Below, piece by piece: positions 11,412 through 23,015 of a stretch of DNA of 64,000 nucleotides. The notes beneath the pieces were generated by a model. The model had not been told where the DNA came from and searched no databases. It saw nothing but the letters and a program-made list of their open reading frames with translations. How positions within the stretch are numbered: the first letter of the stretch is position 1; every line of letters starts with the position of its first letter. The DNA comes from Microbotryum silenes-acaulis. Taxonomy: Eukaryota; Basidiomycota; Microbotryomycetes; Microbotryales; Microbotryaceae. The translations under genes and the position numbers were made by a program. The stretch lies in assembly GCA_003665825.1 (NCBI GenBank), contig QPFY01000007.1, positions 1,240,001 to 1,304,000 of the forward strand, given 5' to 3'.

Positions 11412-12219
11412 TTACATAGCATGTCCTGAAGAAGCGAGACTCACATCTTCATCGACGACCTCCTTCCGAATGTACAGATCGATGATGCCCGAGAAGGCGG
11501 CAAAGCCCAGACCTGATCATAATCGCGGGAAAGATGTTATTAGTATACGAGGTCGGCAGCGATCTGCAAAATGCCGTGGCCACTCACCGCCCAAAACCAT
11601 AGCCCTCGGCCCCGAATTCCGGCCCAAGACGGCACCCGAGATGGCTCCGGCGTACAAGGCGTTGTAAATATCATTCTTTGCTCGGTACTGGAAGAATCGC
11701 ATCCGATGTCAGCTCGAATGCTTGCCCTAATTGGTATTCATTCGCGAGACTCAAAGGACCGACTCACTCCTTCAACGACACACTCTGTCCCTGCGTACAG
11801 AGCACCGACCATACCGAACCCTTTTCCTTGCCTCCACATCCCCTTCCCCATGTCCTTGAATATGATCTTGGCCTTTTCGGAGGTCTTCATGCCGTCGTAT
11901 TGCGCGGCTCGGAACGGGTCTTCGAGCGTGAACGACGAGCCCATCAGCGAAAAGAAGGCGCCGATACCGAATCCTGGGAGGTATTGGAGACGCAGGGGTC
12001 AGTACAAGTCAGTTTCCATTACTGAATCAAATGAGGGTCCTCGCACGCACCCATTGCACCACTAATGCCCGCCTTGGCGATCGGGGACTCGATCCCAGCC
12101 TGGACCCAGCGCATCTGCTTCATCTGGAACAGGATCTGTTGCCTCTCATCCGGCGTCTTGGGTTCGCCCGTTGGGGAAGGCTCGTAGCCTGGTACGACAA
12201 AGGGGGCGGTGTATTCCAT
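11412..12219 (-). CDS. TIM22: Mitochondrial inner-membrane translocase Tim22
   Basis: Channel subunit of the TIM22 complex, which inserts carrier proteins into the mitochondrial inner membrane. Four exons on the minus strand: 12219-12051, 11973-11768, 11687-11588, 11512-11412, giving 191 residues, near the usual fungal size. Visible: N-terminal [14 protein letters not shown] amphipathic segment; [21 protein letters not shown] (first membrane span with G-x-x-x-G pattern); [25 protein letters not shown] (the conserved Tim17/22/23 signature with E-x-x-x-E-x-x-R-x-K-x-D); [18 protein letters not shown] (third span); [15 protein letters not shown] (fourth). A divergent 415-bp region separates it from TSR2. 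The first ATG in the frame that precedes the family homology was taken as the start; a longer upstream frame lacks homology. Confidence 0.92.
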
Positions 12220-12634
12220 CACGGGTGGACGGTGTGTGGTGTGGTGATGTAGTGCGGAGCTAGCCGGAGTCGAAGCCGGAGTCCCGCGCGCGTGTCGCTT
12301 GCGAAGCTCTCGGAAACGACGGCGAGCCGATCGATCTTGTTGCGGAACGGCATTGGAACGAGCGCGGGTGGCGATTGCGGCTCTCCCTCTTGGCACCCGC
12401 CTCTCCCAGTACCAAACACGGATAGCGCCCGCACTTTCTCACGGTCACCTAAGGTCAGTCTAGATGCTCCAGCACAGCGGGGTTGACGGTCTCGCGCCCT
12501 TCGCAGCCGGGAGTGTCGCAGCTTCCCAGCTTAGAGCTCACCAGCACGGCTTCTACCTTGACAGGGATTCCCAAAGCAACCACACGACGCCTACATCGCT
12601 TTAAAGCGAGTCCAAACCAAACGTAATCAAAACC
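12220..12634. promoter_or_regulatory. Divergent intergenic region TIM22/TSR2
   Basis: 415 bp between two start codons facing away from each other, so it should carry both promoters. I see no clear TATA box. Nothing else is identified. Confidence 0.5.
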
Positions 12635-13333
12635 ATGTCGCAAGCCCAAGCTTCGACCTCGAGCTCCGCCTCGACCCCTATCCCGGACCTGATCCTCCCG
12701 CTCTTCGCTCGATCGATCCTCGACCTCCTGCACGTCTGGCCCGCGGTACGCATCGCCATCACCCAAGGCTGGGCCCCATCGACAGCAATCACCGTCCTAG
12801 CCGAGGACGTCGTCGACCTCTTCTACACCACCGCTTCGACGGACGATAATACGAATGGAGAAGCCCTTCCCGACCCTACCGACGTTGAGGATGTCCTGTT
12901 GCATGTCCTCGCCAACGCTTTCAACTTGACCTTGGAGGATGACTCCGAAACTCAAGTTGCCAAGGACGCGATCAAGATTTGGCAAGAGTGTTTGAGGAGG
13001 GTCGTGGGTGAGCTTTCGGGGAAGGTGATCTCGCCACCGAGTGGGGAGGAAGGCATTTTGGAAGCGTTCGAAAAGGCCGCGGTCACGGCTAAAGCGGAGG
13101 ATGGGACGGGGGTATATCGTGGTGCGATGCGGCAGGGGGATGAGAGTAGTGATGACGAGGATGGGGAGGGGAGTGGAGACGATGACGATGAGAATGGGAT
13201 GCAGGTCGATGGGGATACAGAGATGGGCGAATTGATCGATACGACACCAGCGGCAGCTCCGAGGAGGCAGGAGCCGGAGATTGATGAGGATGGGTTCCAA
13301 ATGGTCACGGGGAAGCGGGGAGGGAGGAGGTGA
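12635..13333 (+). CDS. TSR2: Pre-rRNA processing protein Tsr2
   Basis: Tsr2 is an escort chaperone for ribosomal protein eS26 (Rps26) and is needed for 20S pre-rRNA processing. Single exon, 232 residues. The N-terminal half carries the Tsr2 fold: an initial region with the conserved tryptophan (LLHVWPAVRIAITQGWAP), then LAEDVVDLFYTT, then DVEDVLLHVLANAF-LTLEDDSETQVA and IWQECLRR. A low-complexity acidic stretch follows (about residues 168-205, SSDDEDGEGSGDDDDENG), then the conserved tail IDEDGFQMVTGKRGGRR, as in other Tsr2 proteins (DDDGFTLV-like). The ATG at 12635 is preceded by AACC, a good fungal start context. The long minus-strand frames opposite are shadows of the acidic codons. Confidence 0.88.
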   Translation: MSQAQASTSSSASTPIPDLILPLFARSILDLLHVWPAVRIAITQGWAPSTAITVLAEDVVDLFYTTASTDDNTNGEALPDPTDVEDVLLHVLANAFNLTLEDDSETQVAKDAIKIWQECLRRVVGELSGKVISPPSGEEGILEAFEKAAVTAKAEDGTGVYRGAMRQGDESSDDEDGEGSGDDDDENGMQVDGDTEMGELIDTTPAAAPRRQEPEIDEDGFQMVTGKRGGRR

Positions 13334-13617
13334 GACAGAAGCATTGTAGCTTGACCTTGCGCGGGATGAAGAGTATGCAAGAAATGCCGAAGTTGCCAAG
13401 TGAAGTAGATGCCATGGCTGTACTCGGATCCACAAGGTCGAAAGCATAAAATTGACGGAGATGTGATACAATTGTTGTCAACAAAAGGCCGTGCTCGAGT
13501 GGGCGCGGGGCACGCGCCGCATCGAGCTCGGAGTTCGTGGGAAACGAAGCGAGACACTCGGATTAAACTCTAATAGACTCTAGGTATCTCAGTACTGTCT
13601 TCAGCCAGGACACCCGT

Positions 13618-13850
13618 TCATCTCTCCTTCCACTTGAGCTCGCGCAAGAAGTTCGCCCAGCTCACAGAGAGACCGGCGACACGCGTGGCTTGGTCCCCTA
13701 GCTCGTAATTTGTGTGGTACAGCGGGTTCGCAGCATTGGTCAAGATATAACGATAACTTTTGAAGACCCCCAGTGAGACACTCGGGTCGCTAAGTGCTCC
13801 GCCACCTCAATTTCCTCCCACTTGCCATCGACTCGCCGGATCCGGGCGTC
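13618..13850 (-). pseudogene. Possible 3' fragment of an unidentified gene
   Basis: On the minus strand, a frame ending with TGA at 13620-13618 reads SYRYILTNAANPLYHTNYEL, then GDQATRVAGLSVSWANFL and RELKWKER. Another frame just upstream reads RRVDGKWEEIEVAEHL. Both look protein-like in composition, but they need a frame change near 13800 and no GT-AG intron joins them. I do not recognise the family. It may be the decayed end of a gene, or chance. Confidence 0.3.
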
Positions 13851-13859
13851 GAAGCTTTA

Positions 13860-15036
13860 TCCCCAATCAATAGTACGCCACGCTCTTGCAGCCGCAGGCG
13901 TCGGAACAGTATCGCCAGCTGCGCATAAAAACTTTCTCGATATGTAAATGGTAGGCGCCCCATTCAAACCTGTGACTGGCTGTCCCAGTCGAGCACAAAA
14001 ACCTACGTTCTCGAGACGTTCCGAGCATCGTTCCAGCATGATCTTGCGCACTCACTGTGAGAAGGGCGACAGCGGCATGGAAATATTCAGCAATTGTAGA
14101 CTCTCACACTGGACATACTTAGATTGTGAGCCTCGTAGTGCCCAACTCACTCGCACGGAGCTTTCTTCTTCGCAATCCGTAGAGGTGTCTGGGGCGCTTG
14201 CCGCTTCTCAGATTGGACATGTGGTTGAAGCTTGCCTTTGAAAGCCCTGTTTTGCGGACTGTGAATCAAGCTCTCGAGTAAAGTGCTTTATTACGGTTTT
14301 GTCTGAATTGGCCAGAACAGCGACTCACCTGGGCTCAGCCGAGACAAGGCTGATGAGTGCGAGGAGGATCACGACGAGTGAGCAAAGTCGAGGCGCGCTA
14401 ATCACTGTTCGGGCTGAAGGACGTCTAATGTGGTTCAGGCCATCGATGAGTATGGTTCGTGTCACAACCTGATACTAGCGGATGGGTTGGAGGCCCACTT
14501 TGTTCAGCGTACGGTCGATGCGAATCCGCACTACACGCGGCGAATAGCAAGATGAGGGGAAAGAGGAGGTGAGGTCTCACGTGACATACCCGAGCACTTG
14601 CCCGATAGCATCGTGGCATGACCTAGATCCCTGGGGAGCCATGTGATGGGCTTGGGCTTCACTCGAACTGGAGTCGCGAAGAGGTCCGTAAGTCGAAGCG
14701 GACAGCAGCGTTGAGATCGTTGAGACGCAAGCGGGGTCTCCTGAAAAAAAACACCTCCTATCCGTCGATCTGCGACGCTCTTGGTTCCCTATTTCCGGCT
14801 ACTGGGGTACTGGGGCTGTTTCTAACAATTTGAATTCTTTCTAGAGGCTAGGCAGTATCGGCCATCAATCATGGTCAGACAGCAAGTCAACAATTGCTTA
14901 TTTCAGTACGTTTAAATATGCAATTTTGAGATTAATTCGCTTTTGTCAGTTGTGCGCTTCTCCGCTCCCCACACACGTCATCACGTCTCCGACGACCCTA
15001 TTTTGGTCTCATCTGGACGTTGCTCTCTTTGCCGAC
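13860..15036. other. Intergenic region without a supported gene
   Basis: Scattered short frames only, none with a recognisable domain. The last 100 bp are the presumed promoter and 5' UTR of the UCH gene. Confidence 0.55.
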
Positions 15037-16613
15037 ATGTCTGATTCTGCAGGATGGTCGTTGACCGAGTCAGGTCAGTCTCACTACGTACTTTGATGTA
15101 GTACCTTGATGCACTCGCTGACGCGTCGCCGCTCTGCTCGCCCACCTCACTCTTTCCCCCGTCAACTCGCCCCCATTCATCCCCATCGCACGGACACAAC
15201 TCGATCCAGATCCCGGAATCATGACCGGTATCCTGCACGAACTCGGCCTGAAATCGCTCGACGTCGAAGAACTCTACGCGCTCGACCCGTCCCTGCTCTC
15301 CAGCTTCGAGCCCCTCCATGCGCTCATCTTCCTCTTCAAATGGATAGGCAACAAAGAACCTTCCACATCCGGAGGATCGTACGTCGAAATCCCGGATGAG
15401 AAGGGGTACTTTGCTCATCAGGTCATCAATAATGCGTGCGCTTCGATCGCGTTGATCAATGCGGTTATGAATTTGGGGGAAGACTGGGATTTGGGGGACG
15501 AGTTGGGCAATCTGAAGATGTTTAGTACCGGGCTGGGGGCGGAGGATAAAGGCTGGACGATCTCGAACTCGGAGAAGATCAGACAGGGTGAGTACTGTGG
15601 AATATGGGCGTGGGGCGCGAACGGATGGGAAGCTGACTGGGTCGGTTCTCTTCGACGGCGCTTCAAGTGCACAACTCGTTCGCAAGAGCGGACCCCTTCC
15701 ATCTCGAAGAGAGTCGACCACCGACCGATGATGACGACGCCTACCACTTTATCTGTCAGTCTTCCGGATACTCGCCGGGGGAACACCCTTGCGTGCGCCT
15801 TGACACTGACACCGCCTTCGATCACCCATGACGCTTTCAACGTTGCACCGGCTATTCCGACATGATCGCATCAGGCTACGTCCCAATAGGTGATACACTG
15901 TATGTGACTCGAGCCATATTTGATGTCATTCGAATAGTCAACTGAGTATGCTCCCATGCCCTTTGACCGGAACAGATACGAACTCGACGGCCTCAAACCG
16001 TCGCCCGTTTCCCACGGCGTCATTCCTGGCGGGAGAGAGAAGTGGACGATGCATGCCAAAGAGTACGTCCTCAACCTGTGGGAGAAACCCACTATTTTAC
16101 AAACTTACACGGACTTTCTTTCCTTTTGTCTCTCCTTCTAGCGTCCTCGAACGGCGCATCTCGACCCACCCTCCAGGCGAAGTCATGTTCAACCTCCTCT
16201 GCATCACCTCGCGGCGCCATCAACTTGAGCAAAAATTGGCCAGATTGCAAGGTTCCACTTCCGACGGAACGGTTGGGGGTGGTTCGGAGTGGGAGATGAA
16301 GGAGCATTTGAGGGAGATTGAGGAGAGGCTGAAAGGGTGGGAAGTGGAGAATGAGTTGAGGCGACATAATTACGTTGGGTTGGTGAGTCGTCACGCTTCC
16401 TGATCGAGGTTTTCAATTCGTGTTGGGCATGCTGCTGCTGATCAAATATCGCACATCTTGTTCTTTTGTGACTCTCAACAGATCCACGCCCTCTTAGTCG
16501 AACTTGCTAAGAAGGGGGAGCTGACCCCGGCGATTGAAGAGGCCAAGAAGACGATGCAGAAGAAGGTCGAGGAGAGGAGGAGTAAAGGGCAGGAGATGGA
16601 GCCGGACGAGTAG
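15037..16613 (+). CDS. uch2: Ubiquitin C-terminal hydrolase, UCH37/UCHL5 type (peptidase C12)
   Basis: Cysteine protease that trims ubiquitin chains; UCH37-type members associate with the proteasome. Seven exons: 15037-15073, 15210-15587, 15668-15754, 15875-15899, 15976-16062, 16142-16382, 16482-16613, all frames joining to give 328 residues, like human UCHL5. The first exon gives MSDSAGWSLTES, continuing as DPGIMTGILHELGLKSLDVEEL, the family N-terminus. Catalytic set visible: oxyanion Gln in HQVINNACAS, nucleophile Cys89, His165 in DDAYHFI and Asp180 in LYELDGLKPSP. A C-terminal UCH37-like domain follows (EHLREIEERLKGWEVENELRRHNYVGLIHALLVELAKKGEL) with a lysine-rich coiled coil end. Exon 4 is only 25 nt; it is needed to restore VPIGDTLYELDGL. 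Nuclear or cytosolic, proteasome-linked by family knowledge. Confidence 0.92.
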
Positions 16614-17939
16614 AGAGTCGAAAACGCAATGCGTTCTGCAAAAGACGTCCTTTACAGTCTTCGAGCAACCTATACCACGAGAAGACTACTACACAAAGAG
16701 ACTCGTCCAAGATTTACGGTGTTGGTGTGGTCGAAGTGCTCCAGCGCGTTACCACGCCTTCCATGCCCGAATCCGATCTTGGACCCCGCTCTCACCTCAA
16801 TCGATGGCCAACCTCGCGACTTACGACTCACGAGAGGGCGTGGCATTACGGCCGCGCGTCACTGATCGGGCTCAAAGTGTGGGATCAGACGCTGAGACCG
16901 AGCAGGCGTAGAATGATGTAGAGTTAAATGCGCCCAGGCTGAGCGAGAGTGGACGGTGTGGTACCCGAGAGAGCTCAGGCCGAATGCGAGCTGCCGGCAG
17001 CTTTGACCGCGACTCAGGAGGCAAACCTCGAGCGCACTAGCGCCAATTGCAACCGCCCAGTCGATCCCGCCGTCGCTGAACATTGCAGCCGTGGACATCA
17101 ATCTCCTTCGTCGGGAACCATGGCTGGACTCGGTAGTAGTCAATCAACAGTCTCAGACGGGGGAGGCCCCACGTCGCATCATCACGCCGCAGGCTGTCGC
17201 AAGTCTTTTCAAAACGATGAGACAGAATCGACGTTCGCGCCCGGAGACGCCAGCTGCTGCAACCGTTGCCAGCATCGTAGCGGAATGTCTGTTTCGACTG
17301 AGCCGCCCACTTGCGCCGCCTGCTACCACTAGTAGGGTCGAACGAACTAATCTATTCCTCTGCGTCACGAACGCGTGATGTGAGCTAGCGGCCAGGGGTG
17401 ATGTTCCCGCGCCGATCCGGAAATCGCCACGGGCCGGTGGTGTCGTCAGTGATCTGCGCACTGGCGATGGTTTCAGATTTGCAGTCGTTTTACAAGATCC
17501 TACTTAATCTGCCTATGCCTTCCCTGCCGAGTGGGAAAGCCGAGTCAAAAATTTACCCGAGGGGCGATCACATGTGGGGCCCAAGATCGAGCTCGGGACC
17601 CCGGTGACAACGATCGCATCACGCAATATCACGCCTTCCGCCTGGTGGAACAACAGCATTGGAACAGACCTTTAATCGGAACATTGACCTGGCCACCTAG
17701 TGCATTCTACCCCTTGCACCTCTCAAATTCGGCCTCGTTCAACGATTCGTCGCTGCTGTTCAATTCGATCGATCGCCGAACAAGCGCCTGAGCCTTGCCA
17801 TGTGTGCCTTAGCGAGGCGCGGCAAACGTCGGGAGCGAACCTCTTCGCAATCGCAGCTCGCGCGGCCGCTCTCCTTCAGCTCGATCGCCGTCACTCGCGA
17901 CCTTCACAACTCGCCCTCACGCCAGACTGTGTCCCCGGG
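16614..17939. other. Intergenic region without a supported gene
   Basis: No frame longer than about 130 codons with recognisable similarity. The open frame continuing upstream of 17940 in the transporter frame lacks an ATG with good context. It probably holds the 3' end of the UCH transcript and the promoter of the first transporter. Confidence 0.55.
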
Positions 17940-20068
17940 ATGGAACTACCGACTCCACCATTGCAGGCCCACATCCCCGCCTCGGCGTTCCCGGCCGCGA
18001 CGCCCCCCCAAGCCCAGGGTGCGGCTGCGATGGGAACCCCACCACTAAGCCCGTTCGAGTCCCCGAACGTCTCGCGACCGCCTTCGCCGACGACGGCGGC
18101 CTCGTCGACGATGCTCTTTGACCCCTACTCGCGCTCCAGCTCGATGAACCGGTTGCTCGATCACCACGAACGCTCCCTATCGCGGGGGAAAGACCCGGCT
18201 TACAAGCTGCAGCTGCAGCAACGTTCGCGAGCGCCGGCGTCACTCCTGTCCAAGCTCGTCGCGCTCCTGCCTTCATCGGACACGGCAGACTCGACCGGGC
18301 CGCACACGAGGGGTCGGCGTCGCAGCATTTCCCACGCCGCGGCGGGCGAAGAGATTGAACTGGGAAATCTTCATGTCGTCGGCGCTCCGATGACCTTGCA
18401 CTCGACCGCCGCCTCCCTCCGAAGCGTCAAGACGAGTTCGGCGACGCACTCCGCGGCTCGGCAAGGGTGGTTCACGCGCGACCACGCACAGCTCTACATC
18501 GCCTTTGCCATGATTTTTATGGTCGGCAGCAACGATTCGGCGACGGGAGCCAAGTGAGTCTCGTGCCCCTCTACCGCGATTTGCGCATCTCTCCCCTTGG
18601 AGAGGAAGGACGGCAATAAAACTCTATGCTCTTCTCTATCCGCCACGAATTTCTAGTCTTTCGTCGATGCAGGAGCACTATGGCGTATCATACGATGAGA
18701 TTTCAATCGTCTTCTTGGCCAACGTTGCAGGGTAGGTCAAATGGGTCACCCCTCCTTTGATCGGATCCATCAGTATCGCGTGGGAGCTGAGTAAAGAGCC
18801 GCCCCCTCTCCCTCTTCATACAGGTACTTCATATCTTGCGTATCGTCGTCATTCCTGTCACACAAGCTGGGCGCACGCTATGCCCTCGTGTGTGCCGCGG
18901 TTGTATGGTCCATCGGCTGCGCCATTCTCATCGTCCGACCCCCGTTCGGTGTCTTTGTCCTCAGTCTGGCAATGCTCGGCTTCGGCGGTGGATTGTACGA
19001 CGCGCTGCTGACGACGATCATTAGTCACGACGAGAACCCGGGTTAGTCCCCGCCCCCTTTCCACTCAGAATCGAGTGTATCGCTGACGCCCACTCTGCCC
19101 CGGCAGTGCTCATGTCGTGGATGTACTCGTGCTTCGGCTTTGGCGCGGCCGTGAGCCCGATCGTGATCGGCACCTTTGTCGACAAGGGTATCTCGTGGAA
19201 CCTGTACTACTACATTCCCACGGGTCTCTCTATCGTGTTTGGTCTGTTGGCGCATATCATATTCCAGGGTTACGAGGCGCCGCTGGATGAAGCCGTCGTG
19301 CCCGCTGCCGCCGTCGCGGCTGGGGCCGAAGACAGCGCCCCCCACCCCGGTCCGAGCGTCGGCGAGATTTTTCATGGTCGAGCAACGCTGTCGGCGACGG
19401 CGAGGATGAAGCGGGCCTTGTCACTCAAGGTGGTCTGGGTTGCCTTCTTGCTGATTACGCTGGCGTTCGGCACAGGCGACACGCTCAGCGCTTGGATGAC
19501 GGTCTACCTCTCGACGGTCAGAGCCGCGCCCGAAGCGGCTTCACGCTACATGCTTTCAGGTCTTTGGGGAGGTGAGCTCAATTCAGCCTTGACAAGTCCG
19601 GGTCTGCATTGAAATTTTTCCAAGTGGCTGAAAACCTTACCCTTTCCCTTTGCAGGCATCGCCATCGGCCGCGTCGTTGTGCCGCTCATCCTCTCGAAAC
19701 GGCTCGGGGAGCGCACGTTCGCGATCGTCTTGCTCATGCTCGCCATGTCGATGTTGGGCATCGCGTGGGGTGTGCGCAACTACAAAATCGACGCAGTCGC
19801 CCTCGCCTTTGTCGGCGTCACGATCGGTCCCGTTACGCCTCACGTTCTATCCGTCGTGGGTGCTCGCGTGCCGCCGTCGCTCAAGGCGTCGGTCATGTCG
19901 CTCACGATCGGCGCCGGTCTCGTTGGCAGTGGTGCGGGTCCGTTGCTATTCGGAGTCATCGCCGGTCGCGGCTGGTTGGACAGTCTACCGGCGGTGTTAA
20001 TCGTAGCGTGCGGAACCGCGTGTGGAAGTTGGATGCTCGTGCCCAAGAACACGAGGAGGGAAGATTAG
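17940..20068 (+). CDS. MFS transporter, tandem paralogue 1
   Basis: Major facilitator superfamily transporter of the fungal FucP/Bsc6-like type, expected to be a 12-span membrane protein; the substrate is unknown. Exons 17940-18553, 18657-18731, 18824-19041, 19107-19571, 19656-20068 give 594 residues. It has the longest N-terminal cytosolic tail of the array (about 190 residues, Ser/Pro-rich, with the RGRRRS basic patch), followed by the first span YIAFAMIFMVGSNDSATGA. Conserved array motifs: LSSMQEHYGVSYDEIS after span 1, LSHKLGARYAL (the loop 2-3 MFS position), GLYDALLTTIISHDENP, MSWMYSCFGFGAAVSPIV, a loop of about 80 residues between spans 6 and 7, then SAWMTVYL-YMLSGLWGGIAIGR and LSVVGARVP. 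Intron phases 2,2,1,1 are shared with the next four genes. Confidence 0.88.
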
Positions 20069-21119
20069 ATACGCCGCCGCCGGTTCTCAAGTTTACTTTC
20101 AGAGCTTTTTTTGCAATCATAGACAACCTGTATCATTGTCCTTCTTCTGTTGCAATACTTGAAAGGCCTTCCACTGTATGTGCCAAACGGTTAGGGAGAA
20201 GAGCTTCGCCTCCAACGAACTTGGCCGAACTGCACTGCACGCTTCCAGCCGAGACGGCGCAAGCGCGGCTACCCCCTTCTTCGTTCACCCGTTCGGTGCC
20301 AGCGGCGGCAGACCGCATCGTGACTCGGACTTCCGAGCCTGATCGCCCCGTCGACGAGCTGCCGAAAAGTGCCGCCATCCCCGAATTGGAAACGCGGGGG
20401 ATCGAGCTCGACCGGACTGGAAAAAAAAACCGCACGCTTTGTTCGCTAGGCAGGATGAGCCCGAATGAGGCGGCGATGCAGCGCTATCATGAGGGGTTCA
20501 CCAGCGGCGGTGACCCATCGCCGAACCCCTTAGATTCGATCCAATGCGGTCCGCTCGATCGATCCCCGGAATTCCACTCTATCTTGTGATTTGAAGTAAA
20601 CAGAAGCGGGGGGAGAGAAATCCCAATACGTAAACCTGGAACAATGGTACGGAATTGGTTTGGTCCTGATCCACTCCGCTGGACGGCACCCCAGGGCAAA
20701 AAGGCTTGAGTCGTGCGAATTGGGAGGGGTTCAGTGTTTCTCCATTTTTCACTCTGGACCTTTTAGGTAGCTCAAGGAAATAGATCTACAAAGTCTGAGA
20801 TGATTTCCGGTGGTGGCAACATGGATAGGTGCATGCGCGCTTTAGCTACCGAGGGGTCGACTGAGAGGAGGTTGCCTCGCCGCGTGAGCGAGGGCGTCCC
20901 GCCCGTGACGCCGCCGATCGACCTTGATCTGCTGACAGGTCTAGAATCGCCCCTCTCCTCTCGATTCCTTTTATTCAGCCCGATTGCTCTCTTGCTTTCT
21001 CTTCCTCTTCCCACACCCTCGTCTGATCGCAGCTTGAAGATCTCGCCTCACCTACCCACAGCTGCCTCGCTCGAACTTTCACCTCCAATCGCACCTCTCC
21101 GGAACCCGATTCCGTCTCG
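20069..21119. other. Intergenic, upstream of transporter 2
   Basis: No supported gene; the 326-codon frame running on after transporter 1 is out of the transporter frame and featureless. The segment just before 21120 is CT-rich, as are many fungal promoters. Confidence 0.5.
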
Positions 21120-23015
21120 ATGATCGAACCTTCCCAGGCCTCTTCCCAGCTTTCCAACACTTCGGGTGCTGATGCTATTACTGATCTGCACTATGCTACG
21201 AGCTCGGAAGCATACGCCCAAGAAAGTGACAGGAAGGATGCAGGCGAGCAAAAGCTGGGTGTCCCGGCCTCGTCGTCGTCTGGGCACACGGGGGATGACT
21301 CGAGCAAAGTCTCTACCCAAAGCCACGCTACCAAAATTCTCAGTACTAATCTCTTCTCTCGAGACCTGGGGCGCACTTGCGTTGCCTTTGCGATCGTGTT
21401 CATGGTCGGGTTCCACGTCGGCGCGACGGGACTAAAGTGAGCACCGCCTTTACCCCTGTTTCGGTGCGCGACCTTGCGCTTCGCTCCGTCGCTGATCTCC
21501 GAGCCTCGGCGGACTTTGTCGGCTGGGACGCAGTCTTTCCCTCATCCGAGAACACTACAATCTGGCCTACGAGCAAGTCTCAATTATTTTTGGACCCATG
21601 ATTGTGGGGCAAGTTGTTTGTTTACAGTTGTTGGCAACTCCTATAACTTGGGCTGCACTGAACCCCTGGTTTCTGGCGCCGGGAACGCACTAGATTTCTC
21701 TTTGCATGCGGTGCTTGCCCTTACCTCATCCAACATGTTGGTCTTCAATGGGCACTCGTCGTCTCATGCACGACGTGGTGTGTCGCGTGCCTCGTTCTCG
21801 TCGTGCAACCGCCTTTCCCTGTGCTCGTCGTCGCGTTTGCAACGCTCGCCGCTGGGGCGGGGTTGTACGAAGCCCTACTCACCACCGTCATCAGTCACAA
21901 CAAGGACCCTGGTGCGTACTACAGAAGGCTTGGTGAACACAGTTTCTGGCACCCTCGATCTGACTGACCCGTGTCGAATGCAGTCATCATGTCATGGCTC
22001 TATGCCAACTTTGCGGTCGGCGCCGCCTGTGCCCCCATCGTCGTCGGAAGTTTTGTGGCCCACGAGATCGGATGGAACAAGTTCTACATCGTACTTCTCA
22101 GCCTATCGCTCGGACTTGCGGTGTTTGCGCATCTCGTTTTTTGGGGATACGTCTCTCCGTCAGAGACCGTCGTCAAGGAGGAGGCGGACCCAGCCGCAAC
22201 GACCGTTACAGAGTCTCAGCGCCGTTCCGAAGCCGGGGGCGCGCTGGGCTCTGCTTCGGTTCTCAAGGTTGTGAACGATACTGCCAAGGCTGGTCACCTT
22301 CCTACTTCGACGACCGCGCGCCTGCGCCGTTCACTCCGACTCAAGATCGTCTGGCTCGGCCTCGCGCTGCTGTGCCTCGCGTACGCGACGACGGACTTGC
22401 TCGCGGCGTGGACGTCGACTTATCTCCTGGCCGTCAAGCATGCGTCCAAGCCGGCGTCCAAGTACTTGCTCTCGGGCTACTGGGCGGGTCAGTGCCCCGT
22501 CACTCCCGTCCCTGTCCCTTTATTCTTTCCTCTCTCATGTCTGACAAATCCTCGCGCTCACATGACTGCGATCATACACAGGAGTCGCCTGCGGTAGGCT
22601 CCTGCTTCCTTGGGCGCTCTACCGACGTCTCGGGGAGCGCCTATTTGCGAGCGTACTACTCATGATCGCTGCTTCGATGATGATCATCATGTGGGTGGTC
22701 AAGTCATACGAGCTCGACGCCGTCGCCCTCGCCGTTTGCGGCTTCGCCATCGGTCCCATCAGCCCGCACGGTCTGTCGATGATCAGCTCTCGGGTCCCCG
22801 CTGCCCTGCGCCCTTCGGTCGTCGCCTTCACGCTAGCGTGCGCCGTGACGTGCGGTGGGATCGTGCCCCTCTTTTTTGGCTTTGTCGCCGGTAAGGGGTG
22901 GCTCTCAAGTCTACCTAGCTGCTTAATCGTCATGTGCGTGCTCGCGGCAGGGGCATGGCTCTTGGTGCCCAAGATGCACGAGGAGGTCTTGATCTCGGAG
23001 ACGACTGCAGTCTAG
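21120..23015 (+). CDS. MFS transporter, tandem paralogue 2
   Basis: Same family and exon plan as the gene at 17940: exons 21120-21436, 21534-21608, 21694-21911, 21984-22487, 22582-23015, giving 515 residues. Exons 2 and 3 are again exactly 75 and 218 nt. Intron 2 must use a GC donor (GCAAGT at 21609), because reading EQVSIIFGPMIVG into FLFACGACPYLIQHVGLQWAL fits only that junction. The N-terminal tail of about 85 residues is Ser/Thr-rich. Membrane segments include CVAFAIVFMVGFHVGATG, WALVVSCTTWCVACLVLVV, MSWLYANFAVGAACAPIVVG and LLMIAASMMIIMWVV. The conserved GLYEALLTTVISHNKDP, SKYLLSGYWAG and MISSRVPAALRPSV match paralogues 1 and 3. Substrate unknown. Confidence 0.85.

Noticed and set aside
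12797..13557. Two long minus-strand frames over TSR2
   Set aside because: They mirror the acidic, GA-rich TSR2 coding region and have no recognisable domain; TSR2 itself matches its family end to end.
19609..20589. 326-codon + frame overlapping transporter 1 exon 5
   Set aside because: Out of frame with the conserved MFS exon and Arg/Ser/Pro-rich, typical of a shadow frame.
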